From contig JAEYRV010000003.1 in assembly GCA_023435305.1 (NCBI GenBank), positions 62,001 through 126,000 on the forward strand: DNA of 64,000 bases. Direction: 5' to 3'. The stretch comes from Bacillota bacterium (GTDB lineage Bacteria > Bacillota > Clostridia > Acetivibrionales > DTU013). The translations under genes were made by a program, and so were the position numbers. Below, in pieces: positions 53,659 through 61,802 of the stretch (its first letter is position 1; the number at the start of each line of letters is the position of its first letter). The notes beneath the pieces are model-generated. The model searched no databases. It saw only the letters and a program-made list of their open reading frames with translations, and was not told where the DNA came from.

Positions 53659-55896
53659 TTATACGGCTGAGTGGAAGGTACGGGCGATGACCTCCTCCTG
53701 CTGCTTGCGGCTCAGACGGATAAAGTTGACGGCATAGCCGGAGACTCTTATTGTGAGCTGCGGATAGTTGTATGGGTCCTGCATCGCCTGTTCCAGCACG
53801 ATACGTTCAAGCACATTGATATTTATATGATGCCCACCTTGGGCAAAGTACCCGTCCAACAGTGCAGCAAGGTTTGTGAGACGCGACTGTGTATCTCTGC
53901 CAAGCGATCTGGGGACAAGCGTCATTGTCAATGATATACCGTCCCTGCAATACTCATATGGAATCTTGGCAACAGAATTCAATGCAGCCAGCGCGCCCAT
54001 CTTGTCCCTGCCGTGCATGGGATTGGCACCCGGGGCGAAGGGCTCGCCAAGCTTGCGCCCGTCCGGTGTGGAGCCGGTCTTTTTGCCGTATACCACATTG
54101 GACGTTATGGTCAGTATCGAAAGAGTATGGATAGCATTTCTGTATGTTTTATGTTTTCTCAGATCAGAAATGAAGCTTTTGACTATTTCCACGGCAATAC
54201 TGTCGACTCTGTCATCGCCATTGCCGAATTGGGGGTAGGAGCCCTTTATCTCAAAATCGGTGATAAGTCCTCTTTCATCCCTGATCGCTCTTACATAGGT
54301 ATACTTCATTGCACTGAGCGAATCGGCCAGCACGGACAGGCCTGCGATCCCAAATGCCATGAACCGCCTGGGGTCAGTGTCATGCAGCGCCATCATGAGG
54401 CGTTCATACGCATATTTGTCATGCATGTAATGAATTGCATTCATTGTATTGACATAAAGCCCGGCAAGCCATTTCTGATAATGCTTGAGCCTCTCGGCAA
54501 CCTTCTTGTAGTCAAGATATTCATCCTTGTAAGGCTCGCTTTCAGGAGCCACCTGATCCCCAGAAATCTCATCCCGGCCGCCATTGAGCGCCAGCAGCAG
54601 AAGTTTGGGCAGATTGCAGCGGGCTCCGAAAAATTGCATGTCCTTGCCGGTCTGCATTGCGGAAACACAGCAGGAAATACTATAATCATCATGAAACTCG
54701 GGCCGCATCAAGTCATCATTTTCGTACTGTATTGCGCTCGTTACCATGGAAACCTTGGCACAATACCGTTTGAAGGCCGCCGGAAGATTTACTGACCATA
54801 GGACTGTCAGGTTAGGTTCAGGCGCAGGGCCCAGGTTGAAAAGAGTATGGAGTATGCGGTAGGACGTTTTTGTGACCATATGTCTGCCATCGCTGCATAT
54901 TCCGCCGATCGATTCAGTTATCCATACGGGGTCACCGGCAAACAGCTCATCATAATCAGGAGTCCGAAGGTGCCTAATCAGCCTTAGCTTAATTACAAAC
55001 TGATCTATAAGCTCCTGGGCGCCGGCTTCATCCAGAAGGCCTGAGGCCAGGTCTCTTTCTATATATATGTCAAAGAATGTAGATACCCTGCCGAGCGAAT
55101 TCGCAGCGCCATTTGTCTCTTTCATAGAGGCAAGGAACGCGAAATATGTCCACTGGACTGCTTCAAGCGCATTCTGTGCTGGCCTCGACAGGTCGTACCC
55201 GTACTGTGAGGCCATTAAAGTCAGCTCCTTGAGCGCTTCGATCTGTTCATGCACCTCTTCACAGAGCCTGATCGTATCCTCATTCATTCCGCTTTTTTGC
55301 AATTCATTCTGATCAAGCGCTTTCTGTTTTATCAGATATTCAGTGCCATATAGTGCAACTCTTCTGTAATCACCGATAATACGGCCTCTGCCATATGCAT
55401 CGGGCAGGCCTGTTATCACTCCGGATTTACGCGCCTTCCTCATTTCAGGGGTGTAGACGCTGAAAACTCCGTCATTATGCGTTTTGCGGTATTTGTGGAA
55501 TATTTCATCGAACTTTGCGGGCAGCTTATAGCCGTATGCTTCGCAGGACTGCCTGGCCATGCGGATACCGCCGTAGGGCATGACAGCACGTTTTAATGGC
55601 TTGTCGGTCTGCAGTCCTTTTATGACCTCAAATTGCTCGTCAATAAAGCCGGGCGCATAGCTGTTGATGCCGGAAACTGTTTTAGTGTCCACATTCAGGA
55701 CACCACCTTTTGTGAGCTCATCGCGAAGCAGCTTTTTGCATTTGCTCCACAGCTTTTTTGTTTTAATTGTGGCTTCCCGGAGAAAGGTCTCGTCGCCGTC
55801 GTAGGGAGTGTAGTTGTTGGCGATAAAGTCCCGGACATTAATATTGTCAGTCCATACCCCCGGTATAAAGCTGTTCCATGCATCTTCAACAAACAT
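53659..55896 (-). CDS. pflB: formate C-acetyltransferase (pyruvate formate-lyase)
   Basis: The 745-residue glycyl radical enzyme converts pyruvate and CoA to acetyl-CoA and formate. The catalytic Cys pair is in SISCCVSAMQTGKDMQFFG near residue 415. The glycyl radical motif is RVSGYAVNFIRLS near 720, close to the C-terminus as required. GSTPDGRKLGEPFAPGANP is the conserved PFL segment near 620. The length fits the family. The ATG at 55896 follows AGAGGTG. The activating enzyme gene pflA, usually adjacent, is absent from this window. A strong promoter lies 140 bases upstream. Confidence 0.95.
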   Translation of the reverse strand: MFVEDAWNSFIPGVWTDNINVRDFIANNYTPYDGDETFLREATIKTKKLWSKCKKLLRDELTKGGVLNVDTKTVSGINSYAPGFIDEQFEVIKGLQTDKPLKRAVMPYGGIRMARQSCEAYGYKLPAKFDEIFHKYRKTHNDGVFSVYTPEMRKARKSGVITGLPDAYGRGRIIGDYRRVALYGTEYLIKQKALDQNELQKSGMNEDTIRLCEEVHEQIEALKELTLMASQYGYDLSRPAQNALEAVQWTYFAFLASMKETNGAANSLGRVSTFFDIYIERDLASGLLDEAGAQELIDQFVIKLRLIRHLRTPDYDELFAGDPVWITESIGGICSDGRHMVTKTSYRILHTLFNLGPAPEPNLTVLWSVNLPAAFKRYCAKVSMVTSAIQYENDDLMRPEFHDDYSISCCVSAMQTGKDMQFFGARCNLPKLLLLALNGGRDEISGDQVAPESEPYKDEYLDYKKVAERLKHYQKWLAGLYVNTMNAIHYMHDKYAYERLMMALHDTDPRRFMAFGIAGLSVLADSLSAMKYTYVRAIRDERGLITDFEIKGSYPQFGNGDDRVDSIAVEIVKSFISDLRKHKTYRNAIHTLSILTITSNVVYGKKTGSTPDGRKLGEPFAPGANPMHGRDKMGALAALNSVAKIPYEYCRDGISLTMTLVPRSLGRDTQSRLTNLAALLDGYFAQGGHHININVLERIVLEQAMQDPYNYPQLTIRVSGYAVNFIRLSRKQQEEVIARTFHSAV

Positions 55897-56037
55897 AATC
55901 CAACACCTCTGCTATGCACAGTTCTTATACCCAGGCGGTCGGCTGACAATCCATGAACCGTGCTCCCATGTGGTTAATTCCACTTCCGCCAGTAACACGG
56001 TTTTTATATTTTTCGACCTGATTTGCACTATATTTTA

Positions 56038-56066
56038 AGTATAGCTTTGCATCGAAATTATGTCAA
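56038..56066 (-). promoter_or_regulatory. sigma-A promoter of pflB
   Basis: On the minus strand, TTGACA (56061-56066), 17 bases and TATACT (56038-56043). A leader of about 130 bases follows; it includes an imperfect GTGG/CCAC dyad near 55970-55983. Confidence 0.85.
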
Positions 56067-56156
56067 TAACTACGAAACATCCATAAAATGGGGAAGGCCT
56101 TGGCTATACAACCAGAACCTGACAGGGCAGTACAAACGTCACACAGAGCAAAGAAA

Positions 56157-56300
56157 ATATCCCACCGGAGCAAAAACCCTACTGGAGAAAAACCCAACCG
56201 GAGCAAATAAAAACCTCATCGGAAAAAAACCCAACCGGAGTAAATAAAAACCTCATCAGAGAAAAAACCTCACCAGAGCAAATAAAAACCTCACCAGACT
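56157..56300 (+). repeat. degenerate tandem array, unit about AAAAACCTCACCGGAGCAAAT
   Basis: About seven units with period 17-24 and core C-C-N-C-A-C-C-R-G-A-G lie between the pflB promoter and the pfkA terminator. The terminator hairpin (ACCTCACCAG with CCGGCGAGGT) is built from the last unit. Confidence 0.75.
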
Positions 56301-56316
56301 TTAATCCGGCGAGGTC
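56283..56316 (-). terminator. intrinsic terminator of pfkA
   Basis: On the minus strand ACCTCGCCGG pairs with CTGGTGAGGT, followed by a T-run. Confidence 0.75.
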
Positions 56317-56381
56317 AACTTGTTTTTGTCATTACTCTTTTTTTGAGCAATATGCTGATATGAAGATGTTCTGTTGCTGTA

Positions 56382-57629
56382 CTATTTTGTAGCCAGAACC
56401 TTCTTGAGCTTTGCGAATCTGGGTAAACCGTTTTCCAGCGGAGGAGTGGAAACTCCCTGGATCAGCGGAAGTGCATAGTCAATGTATTCCTGCTTCAGGC
56501 CGTTGCCAGCTTCATTGATCCATTCTCTCGGGATCTTCTTCTCAGTGTTGGCAACATCTGTGAGGTTGATCAGCTTGATACCGCACTTGTACTCAGGACC
56601 AGCTTCTCTTTCAAATGCAACCATGTAGTCAGTCTTTCCTTCAACTGCATACCTGACAGCCATCTGGCCTGCCATATAAGCTTCGTTGACATCGTTCAGA
56701 GAACCAACATGTGCTGCGCATCTCTGAAGCAGGCTGAATTCGATGCCGCGTACCTTTGCACCGGTCTTCTCCTGCAGGATGTTGGCAAGTGTGGATGCGA
56801 GACCGCCCAACTGAGCATGTCCGAAAGCATCCTTGTTCTTTGCCAGGTCTGAGCCATATTCTGAAATGTATGTTCCATCCTTATCCCTGATACCCTCGGA
56901 AACAGCGATAATGACATTGTTCTGCTTTTTATAAACTTCCATAGTCTCAGCAATGAATTTATCCATATCAAAGGGGATCTCCGGCAGATAGATCAGGTCG
57001 GGTCCGAAGCCTGCATGAGCAGCCAAAGCAGCTGATGCTGTGAGCCATCCGGCGTTCCTTCCCATGATTTCGAGTACTGTGATCATTCCTTTGTCATAAA
57101 CTCTTGCATCGTGATAAACTTCCATAGTGGAAGTAGCGATATATTTGGCTGCGCTGCCGTAGCCCGGGCAGTGGTCTGTTCCCCAGAGATCGTTGTCGAT
57201 TGTCTTCGGCACACCCATTACTCTGCATTCATAGCCTGACTTCTGCATGAACTTGCTGATTTTGTTGCAGGTGTCCATTGAATCGTTTCCGCCGTTGTAG
57301 AAGAAATACCTAATATCGTACTTTTTGAAGACTTCCAGCAGCCTTTTGTAATCTGTATCGTCGACATCAGCACTTTTCAGCTTGTAACGAACAGATCCCA
57401 AAGCGGAGGAAGGAGTTGTCTTTAAAAGATCCAATTCATACTGGTCTTCCTTGCTCATATCGTAAAATTTCTCTTCGAGGATACCTTTAATACCGTGTGC
57501 CGCTCCATAAACGGCGGTGATAGCTCCCTGCTTCAATGCTTCCTGAAATACGCCTGCAGCACTTGCGTTTATAACCGAGGTCGGTCCGCCCGACTGGCCG
57601 AATATTGCTGCTCCCTTAAGTTCGCTCAT
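56382..57629 (-). CDS. pfkA: 6-phosphofructokinase, PPi-dependent type
   Basis: The 415-residue enzyme phosphorylates fructose 6-phosphate. The phosphoryl-donor loop reads FFYNGGNDSMDT near residue 110 and the active site VPKTIDNDLWGTDHCPGYGS near 140. The PKTIDND plus GG(N/D)DS pair is the signature of PPi-using PFKs; ATP-specific enzymes have GGDGS and PGTIDND. EIMGRNAGWLTAS and the SLLQRCAAHVGS substrate segment follow. The length near 415 also fits the PPi group. ATG 57629 has AGGAGG at 7 bases; the ATG six bases earlier is too close. It should run a reversible glycolytic step, saving ATP. Donor specificity is inferred from motifs. Confidence 0.9.
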   Translation of the reverse strand: MSELKGAAIFGQSGGPTSVINASAAGVFQEALKQGAITAVYGAAHGIKGILEEKFYDMSKEDQYELDLLKTTPSSALGSVRYKLKSADVDDTDYKRLLEVFKKYDIRYFFYNGGNDSMDTCNKISKFMQKSGYECRVMGVPKTIDNDLWGTDHCPGYGSAAKYIATSTMEVYHDARVYDKGMITVLEIMGRNAGWLTASAALAAHAGFGPDLIYLPEIPFDMDKFIAETMEVYKKQNNVIIAVSEGIRDKDGTYISEYGSDLAKNKDAFGHAQLGGLASTLANILQEKTGAKVRGIEFSLLQRCAAHVGSLNDVNEAYMAGQMAVRYAVEGKTDYMVAFEREAGPEYKCGIKLINLTDVANTEKKIPREWINEAGNGLKQEYIDYALPLIQGVSTPPLENGLPRFAKLKKVLATK

Positions 57630-57659
57630 AATCATACCTCCTGATAGAAATCAAAATAA

Positions 57660-57688
57660 AATATAACACAAGATGTACCAAATTGCAA
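57660..57688 (-). promoter_or_regulatory. sigma-A promoter of pfkA
   Basis: On the minus strand, TTGCAA (57683-57688), 17 bases and TATATT (57660-57665), preceded by TGTGT. Confidence 0.72.
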
Positions 57689-57748
57689 ATAAAGATGGAC
57701 ATTTTTTTAACATATAAATTGTTAGGGCAACTTTGATGAATTTTCTAA

Positions 57749-57922
57749 TAGGGGCAACGCAGGCTCGCCCACATGGATGAAATTTCAATTAGGGGAAGTG
57801 CAGGCTTGCCTACACGGATGAAATTTCAATTAGGGGCAGCATGGGCTTGTCCAGGTGGATGAAATTTCAACTAGGGGCAGCATGGACTTATCTACTTGGA
57901 TGAAATTTCAATTAGGGGCAGC
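57749..57922 (+). repeat. 41-base tandem array, left arm
   Basis: Four contiguous units of exactly 41 bases begin at 57749, 57790, 57831 and 57872, with a fifth partial unit at 57913. Each starts TAGGGGCA and contains GGATGAAATTTCAA. A degenerate unit may precede them from 57720. Confidence 0.92.
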
Positions 57923-58010
57923 AATTTTGTTGTGTTAGGGTGACATAACACAGTCAAACACGATTTATGTCTCCTTAATATGGAATACTAACAATAAAAC
58001 ATGGAGTTTC

Positions 58011-58160
58011 CCTGCCCCTAGTTGAAAAATCATCCAAGTAGACTGAGGCGAGCTGCTTCTAGTTGAAAAATCATCCAAGTAGACTGAGGTGAGCTGCTTC
58101 TAGTTGAAAAATCATCCAAGTAGACTGAGGTGAGCGGCCCCTAGTTGCAAAATCATCCAG
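58011..58160 (-). repeat. 41-base tandem array, right arm (inverted)
   Basis: Units at 58018, 58059 and 58100 plus a partial one at 58141, again exactly 41 bases apart, are the reverse complement of the left-arm unit (CTAGTTGAAAAATCATCCAA). The two arms face each other across about 90 unique bases. Confidence 0.92.
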
Positions 58161-58237
58161 AATGCGAGGATATTCCGAACATCCCCTCATTATAATACAT
58201 CCTACGGAGAGTTATTCGCTGTTTGGGTAAAATTAAC

Positions 58238-58265
58238 TTGATTTATAGTCGAAATCTGGTAGAAT
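58238..58265 (+). promoter_or_regulatory. candidate sigma-A promoter of fba
   Basis: TTGATT at 58238-58243, 16 bases and TAGAAT at 58260-58265. Confidence 0.6.
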
Positions 58266-58278
58266 TAATATGATAAAT

Positions 58279-58295
58279 TTGTAACAAGGTTACAA
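58279..58295 (+). promoter_or_regulatory. perfect inverted repeat, candidate operator of fba
   Basis: TTGTAACAAGGTTACAA has perfect 7-base arms around AAG. It lies just downstream of the predicted transcription start. The binding factor is unknown. Confidence 0.6.
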
Positions 58296-58351
58296 TACAT
58301 ATTATATCGTCGTTTTGCAATATTATATTATAAAGTAAAGGAGTTGTTTTT

Positions 58352-59281
58352 ATGCCATTAGTTACATCAACTGAAATGTTCAAGAAGGCTTACGAAGGCG
58401 GATACGCCATAGGTGCTTTCAACGTAAACAACATGGAGATCGTACAGGGGATCACAGAAGCCGCTAAGGAAGTCAACGCTCCGCTGATTCTGCAGGTTTC
58501 CTCGGGAGCCAGGAAATATGCCAATCACACATACCTTATGAAATTAGTCGAAGCAGCAATAATCGAGACCGGACTGCCGATCTGCCTGCACCTCGACCAC
58601 GGCGACACGTTTGAACTCTGCAAATCCTGTATTGACGGTGGATTCACATCAGTAATGATAGACGGCTCACATCATTCATTTGAAGATAACATCAAGCTGA
58701 CAAAGCAGGTCGTTGAATACGCACACGCTCACGGCGTAGTGGTAGAAGGCGAACTCGGCAGACTTGCCGGCGTTGAGGATGATGTAAATGTATCCGATGA
58801 AGATTCATCCTACACAAGACCTGAAGAAGTTGAAGAATTCGTATCAAAGACCGGCGTTGATTCGCTGGCTATCGCTATAGGCACAAGCCATGGCGCATTC
58901 AAATTCAAAGGCGAAGCAAAACTCAGATTTGATATACTTGATGAAGTTTCAAAGAGACTTCCCGGATTCCCGATAGTTCTCCACGGCGCTTCCTCAGTAA
59001 TACCCGAACTGGTTGATAAGATAAACAATAACGGCGGAAACATGCCTGGCGCAAAGGGAGTTCCGGAAGAAATGCTCAGACAGGCAGCAAGGTCTGCAGT
59101 CTGCAAGATCAACATAGATTCCGACCTCAGGCTTGCCATGACTGCTACAATAAGAGAGTATTTCAATCAGCATCCTGAGCACTTCGATCCCAGACAGTAC
59201 CTCGGACCAGCAAGACTGGCTATCAAGGATCTCGTGAAGAACAAGATCATAAACGTTCTGGGCAGCGACGGCAAGGCTTGA
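58352..59281 (+). CDS. fba: fructose-bisphosphate aldolase, class II
   Basis: The 309-residue zinc-dependent enzyme splits fructose 1,6-bisphosphate to DHAP and glyceraldehyde 3-phosphate. LHLDHGDTFELCKSCIDGGF near residue 81 carries the catalytic Asp and a zinc His. VVEGELGRLAGVED near 132, AIGTSHGAFKF near 174 and VLHGASSVIPEL near 210 complete the class II site. It is co-located, though divergent, with the PFK gene. AAAGGAG precedes the ATG by 9 bases. It is monocistronic with a strong terminator. Confidence 0.95.
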   Translation: MPLVTSTEMFKKAYEGGYAIGAFNVNNMEIVQGITEAAKEVNAPLILQVSSGARKYANHTYLMKLVEAAIIETGLPICLHLDHGDTFELCKSCIDGGFTSVMIDGSHHSFEDNIKLTKQVVEYAHAHGVVVEGELGRLAGVEDDVNVSDEDSSYTRPEEVEEFVSKTGVDSLAIAIGTSHGAFKFKGEAKLRFDILDEVSKRLPGFPIVLHGASSVIPELVDKINNNGGNMPGAKGVPEEMLRQAARSAVCKINIDSDLRLAMTATIREYFNQHPEHFDPRQYLGPARLAIKDLVKNKIINVLGSDGKA

Positions 59282-59385
59282 TAGATGCAGTTGGACGGCT
59301 CGTTTATCTTAAATGAAACAGGAGACAAAACTTTTGTTTCCATTTAAATTGATAGGAAGTTCTCTGAATACTATTACCAGAAACA

Positions 59386-59421
59386 CGATCCGGTATCTAA
59401 AAAAGGATACCGGATTTTTTA
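59386..59421 (+). terminator. intrinsic terminator after fba
   Basis: ATCCGGTATC pairs perfectly with GATACCGGAT, followed by TTTTT. Confidence 0.93.
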
Positions 59422-59596
59422 TGTGGTTAAATTCTGTGGCACAAGATAATCATCTGTTCTGCCGACCGACAAGAAAATGCCGCCTTTGTTTTTCGAAATT
59501 TGCGGGATACGGGTGCGGTGTATAAACCTTTCATGTTTGTCAATAATACGTTAAGATGAACAAACATTCTATAATATCTTGAGGGGTGTTGAACTT

Positions 59597-60715
59597 TTGT
59601 GTGTGAAAATAGGAATACCACGGAGCCTGTTTTATTATAAATTCATATCGTTCTGGGAAAAGTTTTTTGCCGAGTTGGGTGCAGAAGTCGTAGTATCCGA
59701 GCAAACCAACAAACGTATCCTCGATGATGGGGTGAGAGCATGTGTGGATGAAGCATGCCTTCCCATTAAGATTTTTTATGGCCACGTCATCAACCTCAAG
59801 AACAGGGTCGACTATATTCTCGTACCGAGGTTCACCAGTATTTCAAAAAAGGAGTACATCTGCCCTGAGTTTGGGGGCTTGCCCGATATGATAAGGCATA
59901 CGCTTAAGGACCTGCCGTGCCTGATCGATACGGAAGTCAATCTGAGGAACTCAAAAAGGGGAGGGCTGAAAGCCGCCATTCAAACCGGAGCCATCCTTGG
60001 AGTCGACAGACGGACTGCAGTCAGGGCTTATAAGTCAGCTCTGGAATTTGGGGACGGTTCTCACAAATCTGCAGTCGGAGGCAGTTCGATAAGTGGGGAC
60101 GGTTCTCACAAATCTGCAGGTGGGGGCAGTTTAATCAGTGGGGACGGTTCTCACATATCTACAGTCGGAGGTAATTCAAATCAAAGCGAGAAAGTTGAGA
60201 AGCGTCCCCAAAGCGAGAAAGTTGAGAAGCGTCCCCAAAGTGAGAAAGTTGAGAAGCGTCCCCAAGGGTGTCATAGGGTAGCGGTGATTGGGCATCCGTA
60301 CAATATATATGATAGGTATATCAGCATGGATCTGCTGGGGAAGCTGAGTAAATATGGGGTTGAGGCAAGGACCATAGAGATGGTGGAGGAGGCTGAGATA
60401 AATGCACAGGCGGCGGCGCTTGAAAAGCCGATGTTCTGGAATTATGGCAGGATGGCCTATGGCGCGGCGCTACATATGGCTAAGGCAGGCATGATCGAAG
60501 GGTTTATATGCGTCACCAGCTTCGGCTGCGGGATAGACTCATTTGTGAATGATCTGATAGAAAGAAGTATCAGGAGAAAATACAATATACCGTTTATTAC
60601 TATGACAATAGACGAGCATACGGGCGAGGCCGGCTTCAATACACGGCTCGAGGCCTTTGTCGACATGCTCCGCTGGAGAAGCAGGAATGAAAATCACATT
60701 TCCGCATTTGGGTAA
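59597..60715 (+). CDS. 2-hydroxyacyl-CoA dehydratase-related protein (DUF2229-like, part 1) with a REP-encoded insert
   Basis: This protein of about 372 residues begins VKIGIPRSLFYYKF near its start and has VDEACLPIKIFYGH and ISKKEYICPEFGG in its first half. It then has the HPYNIYDRY, FICVTSFGCGIDSF and TMTIDEHTGEAGFNTRLEAF motifs of the DUF2229/acyl-CoA dehydratase activase-related group. Residues about 152-223 are a low-complexity insert encoded by six REP-like copies: three 15-residue repeats containing GDGSHKS, then three SEKVEKRPQ nonapeptides. Unit lengths of 45 and 27 bases keep the frame. TTG 59597 has AGGGGTG at 8 bases; GTG 59603 is also possible. It overlaps the next gene by 29 bases. 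The reaction supported is not known. Confidence 0.82.
   Translation: MCVKIGIPRSLFYYKFISFWEKFFAELGAEVVVSEQTNKRILDDGVRACVDEACLPIKIFYGHVINLKNRVDYILVPRFTSISKKEYICPEFGGLPDMIRHTLKDLPCLIDTEVNLRNSKRGGLKAAIQTGAILGVDRRTAVRAYKSALEFGDGSHKSAVGGSSISGDGSHKSAGGGSLISGDGSHISTVGGNSNQSEKVEKRPQSEKVEKRPQSEKVEKRPQGCHRVAVIGHPYNIYDRYISMDLLGKLSKYGVEARTIEMVEEAEINAQAAALEKPMFWNYGRMAYGAALHMAKAGMIEGFICVTSFGCGIDSFVNDLIERSIRRKYNIPFITMTIDEHTGEAGFNTRLEAFVDMLRWRSRNENHISAFG
60050..60263. repeat. six-copy REP-like head-to-head array inside a coding sequence
   Basis: GGGGACGGTTCTCACA copies at 60050, 60095 and 60140 (period 45) are followed by inverted AAAGTTGAGAAGCGTCCCC copies at 60191, 60218 and 60245 (period 27). The arms are complementary in sense, so the mRNA and DNA can fold into large hairpins. 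Confidence 0.92.
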
Positions 60716-61802
60716 TACATATATTTGCGTCAAGTCAATATTGGATGATCTGGGCATTGATTATGTCATTCCGCCATTTAACAATAAAAAAGCCCTTGAA
60801 CTCGGGACGAGACATGTGCCTGAAATGGTGTGCCTGCCGCTGAAAATAAACATCGGCAACTATTTGCAGGCATACGAAATGGGCGCGGATACGATCCTTA
60901 TGGCCGGCGGCTGCGGCCCTTGCCGATTCGGTTACTATTCCCAGCTGCACAGGGAAATACTGAAAGATGCTGGCTATGACATGGAGATAATAACCTTTGA
61001 GGCGACAAATGGCATAAAGGATCTGATAGAAAGAATCCGCAGGATAGTTCCGGGAAATGCAGCCATGATCAGCTTGCCGTCGATCTTGAGAAGAGCTGTT
61101 AAAATCGCGAAACGCACAGATGAAATAGAAATGTTGTCCTTCAGGACAAGGGCCTGTGAATTGGATGCCGGCTCTACTGACAGGATATATAAAGGCTTTC
61201 GGGATAAAGCCCTTGCGACAAAGGGCACAAGGGAGATAATGCGCCTTATCGACAGCACAGAGACTGAATTAAAGGCAATAAAGCTTGATCCAAATGCGCA
61301 CCCACTGAAGGTGGGAATCGTTGGAGAAATATACACCGGCATTGAGCATTTTGCCAGCTTTGAGATACAAGAGAGGCTGGGCAGGCTTGGTGTCGAAGTG
61401 GATAGGAAAGTGACAGTAAGCAATTGGATAATAGAGCACATGATAAAAAAGGGCCTTCACCTTCCCAGAGACATGCAATTTGCGGAAGCGGCCAAACCCT
61501 GGCTTGGCGCTATGATAGGCGGCCATGCGCAGGAGACTGTGGGAAATACGGCATTATATGCCCATAACGGATATGATGGAGTGATACAGATATTCCCGTT
61601 CTCATGCATGCCGGAGATAGTAGCCGAGAGTCTTCTGCCGTCGGTAGAAAATGAACTGGGGATACCTGTGCTGTCGCTGATCATAGATGAAATGACAGGC
61701 GAAGCCGGGTATATGACCAGAGTAGAGGCTTTTATCGACATGCTGGAAAAGAGAAGGGAGAGTAGAAAATATGAAGGCGGATGGCAATTATCTTGGAATT
61801 GA
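60687..61802 (+). CDS. 2-hydroxyacyl-CoA dehydratase-related protein (DUF2229-like, part 2)
   Basis: The 371-residue protein reads MKITFPHLGNTYICVKSILD at its start and MVCLPLKINIGNYLQAYEMG near 45, then AGGCGPCRFGYYSQLHREIL near 82. IFPFSCMPEIVAESLLPSVE and LSLIIDEMTGEAGYMTRVEAF lie near the end. Cys in GGCGPC and FSCMPE could bind an Fe-S cluster as in the dehydratase subunits. It is homologous in layout to part 1, and both resemble segments of the single long activase-related proteins seen in other Clostridia. It overlaps the genes on each side by 29 and 32 bases, so the three are translationally coupled. Confidence 0.84.
   Translation: MKITFPHLGNTYICVKSILDDLGIDYVIPPFNNKKALELGTRHVPEMVCLPLKINIGNYLQAYEMGADTILMAGGCGPCRFGYYSQLHREILKDAGYDMEIITFEATNGIKDLIERIRRIVPGNAAMISLPSILRRAVKIAKRTDEIEMLSFRTRACELDAGSTDRIYKGFRDKALATKGTREIMRLIDSTETELKAIKLDPNAHPLKVGIVGEIYTGIEHFASFEIQERLGRLGVEVDRKVTVSNWIIEHMIKKGLHLPRDMQFAEAAKPWLGAMIGGHAQETVGNTALYAHNGYDGVIQIFPFSCMPEIVAESLLPSVENELGIPVLSLIIDEMTGEAGYMTRVEAFIDMLEKRRESRKYEGGWQLSWN

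Noticed and set aside
57749..58160. Regular repeats considered as a CRISPR array
   Set aside because: Units are contiguous at 41 bases with no unique spacers between constant repeats, the array reverses orientation in the middle, and no cas gene is present.
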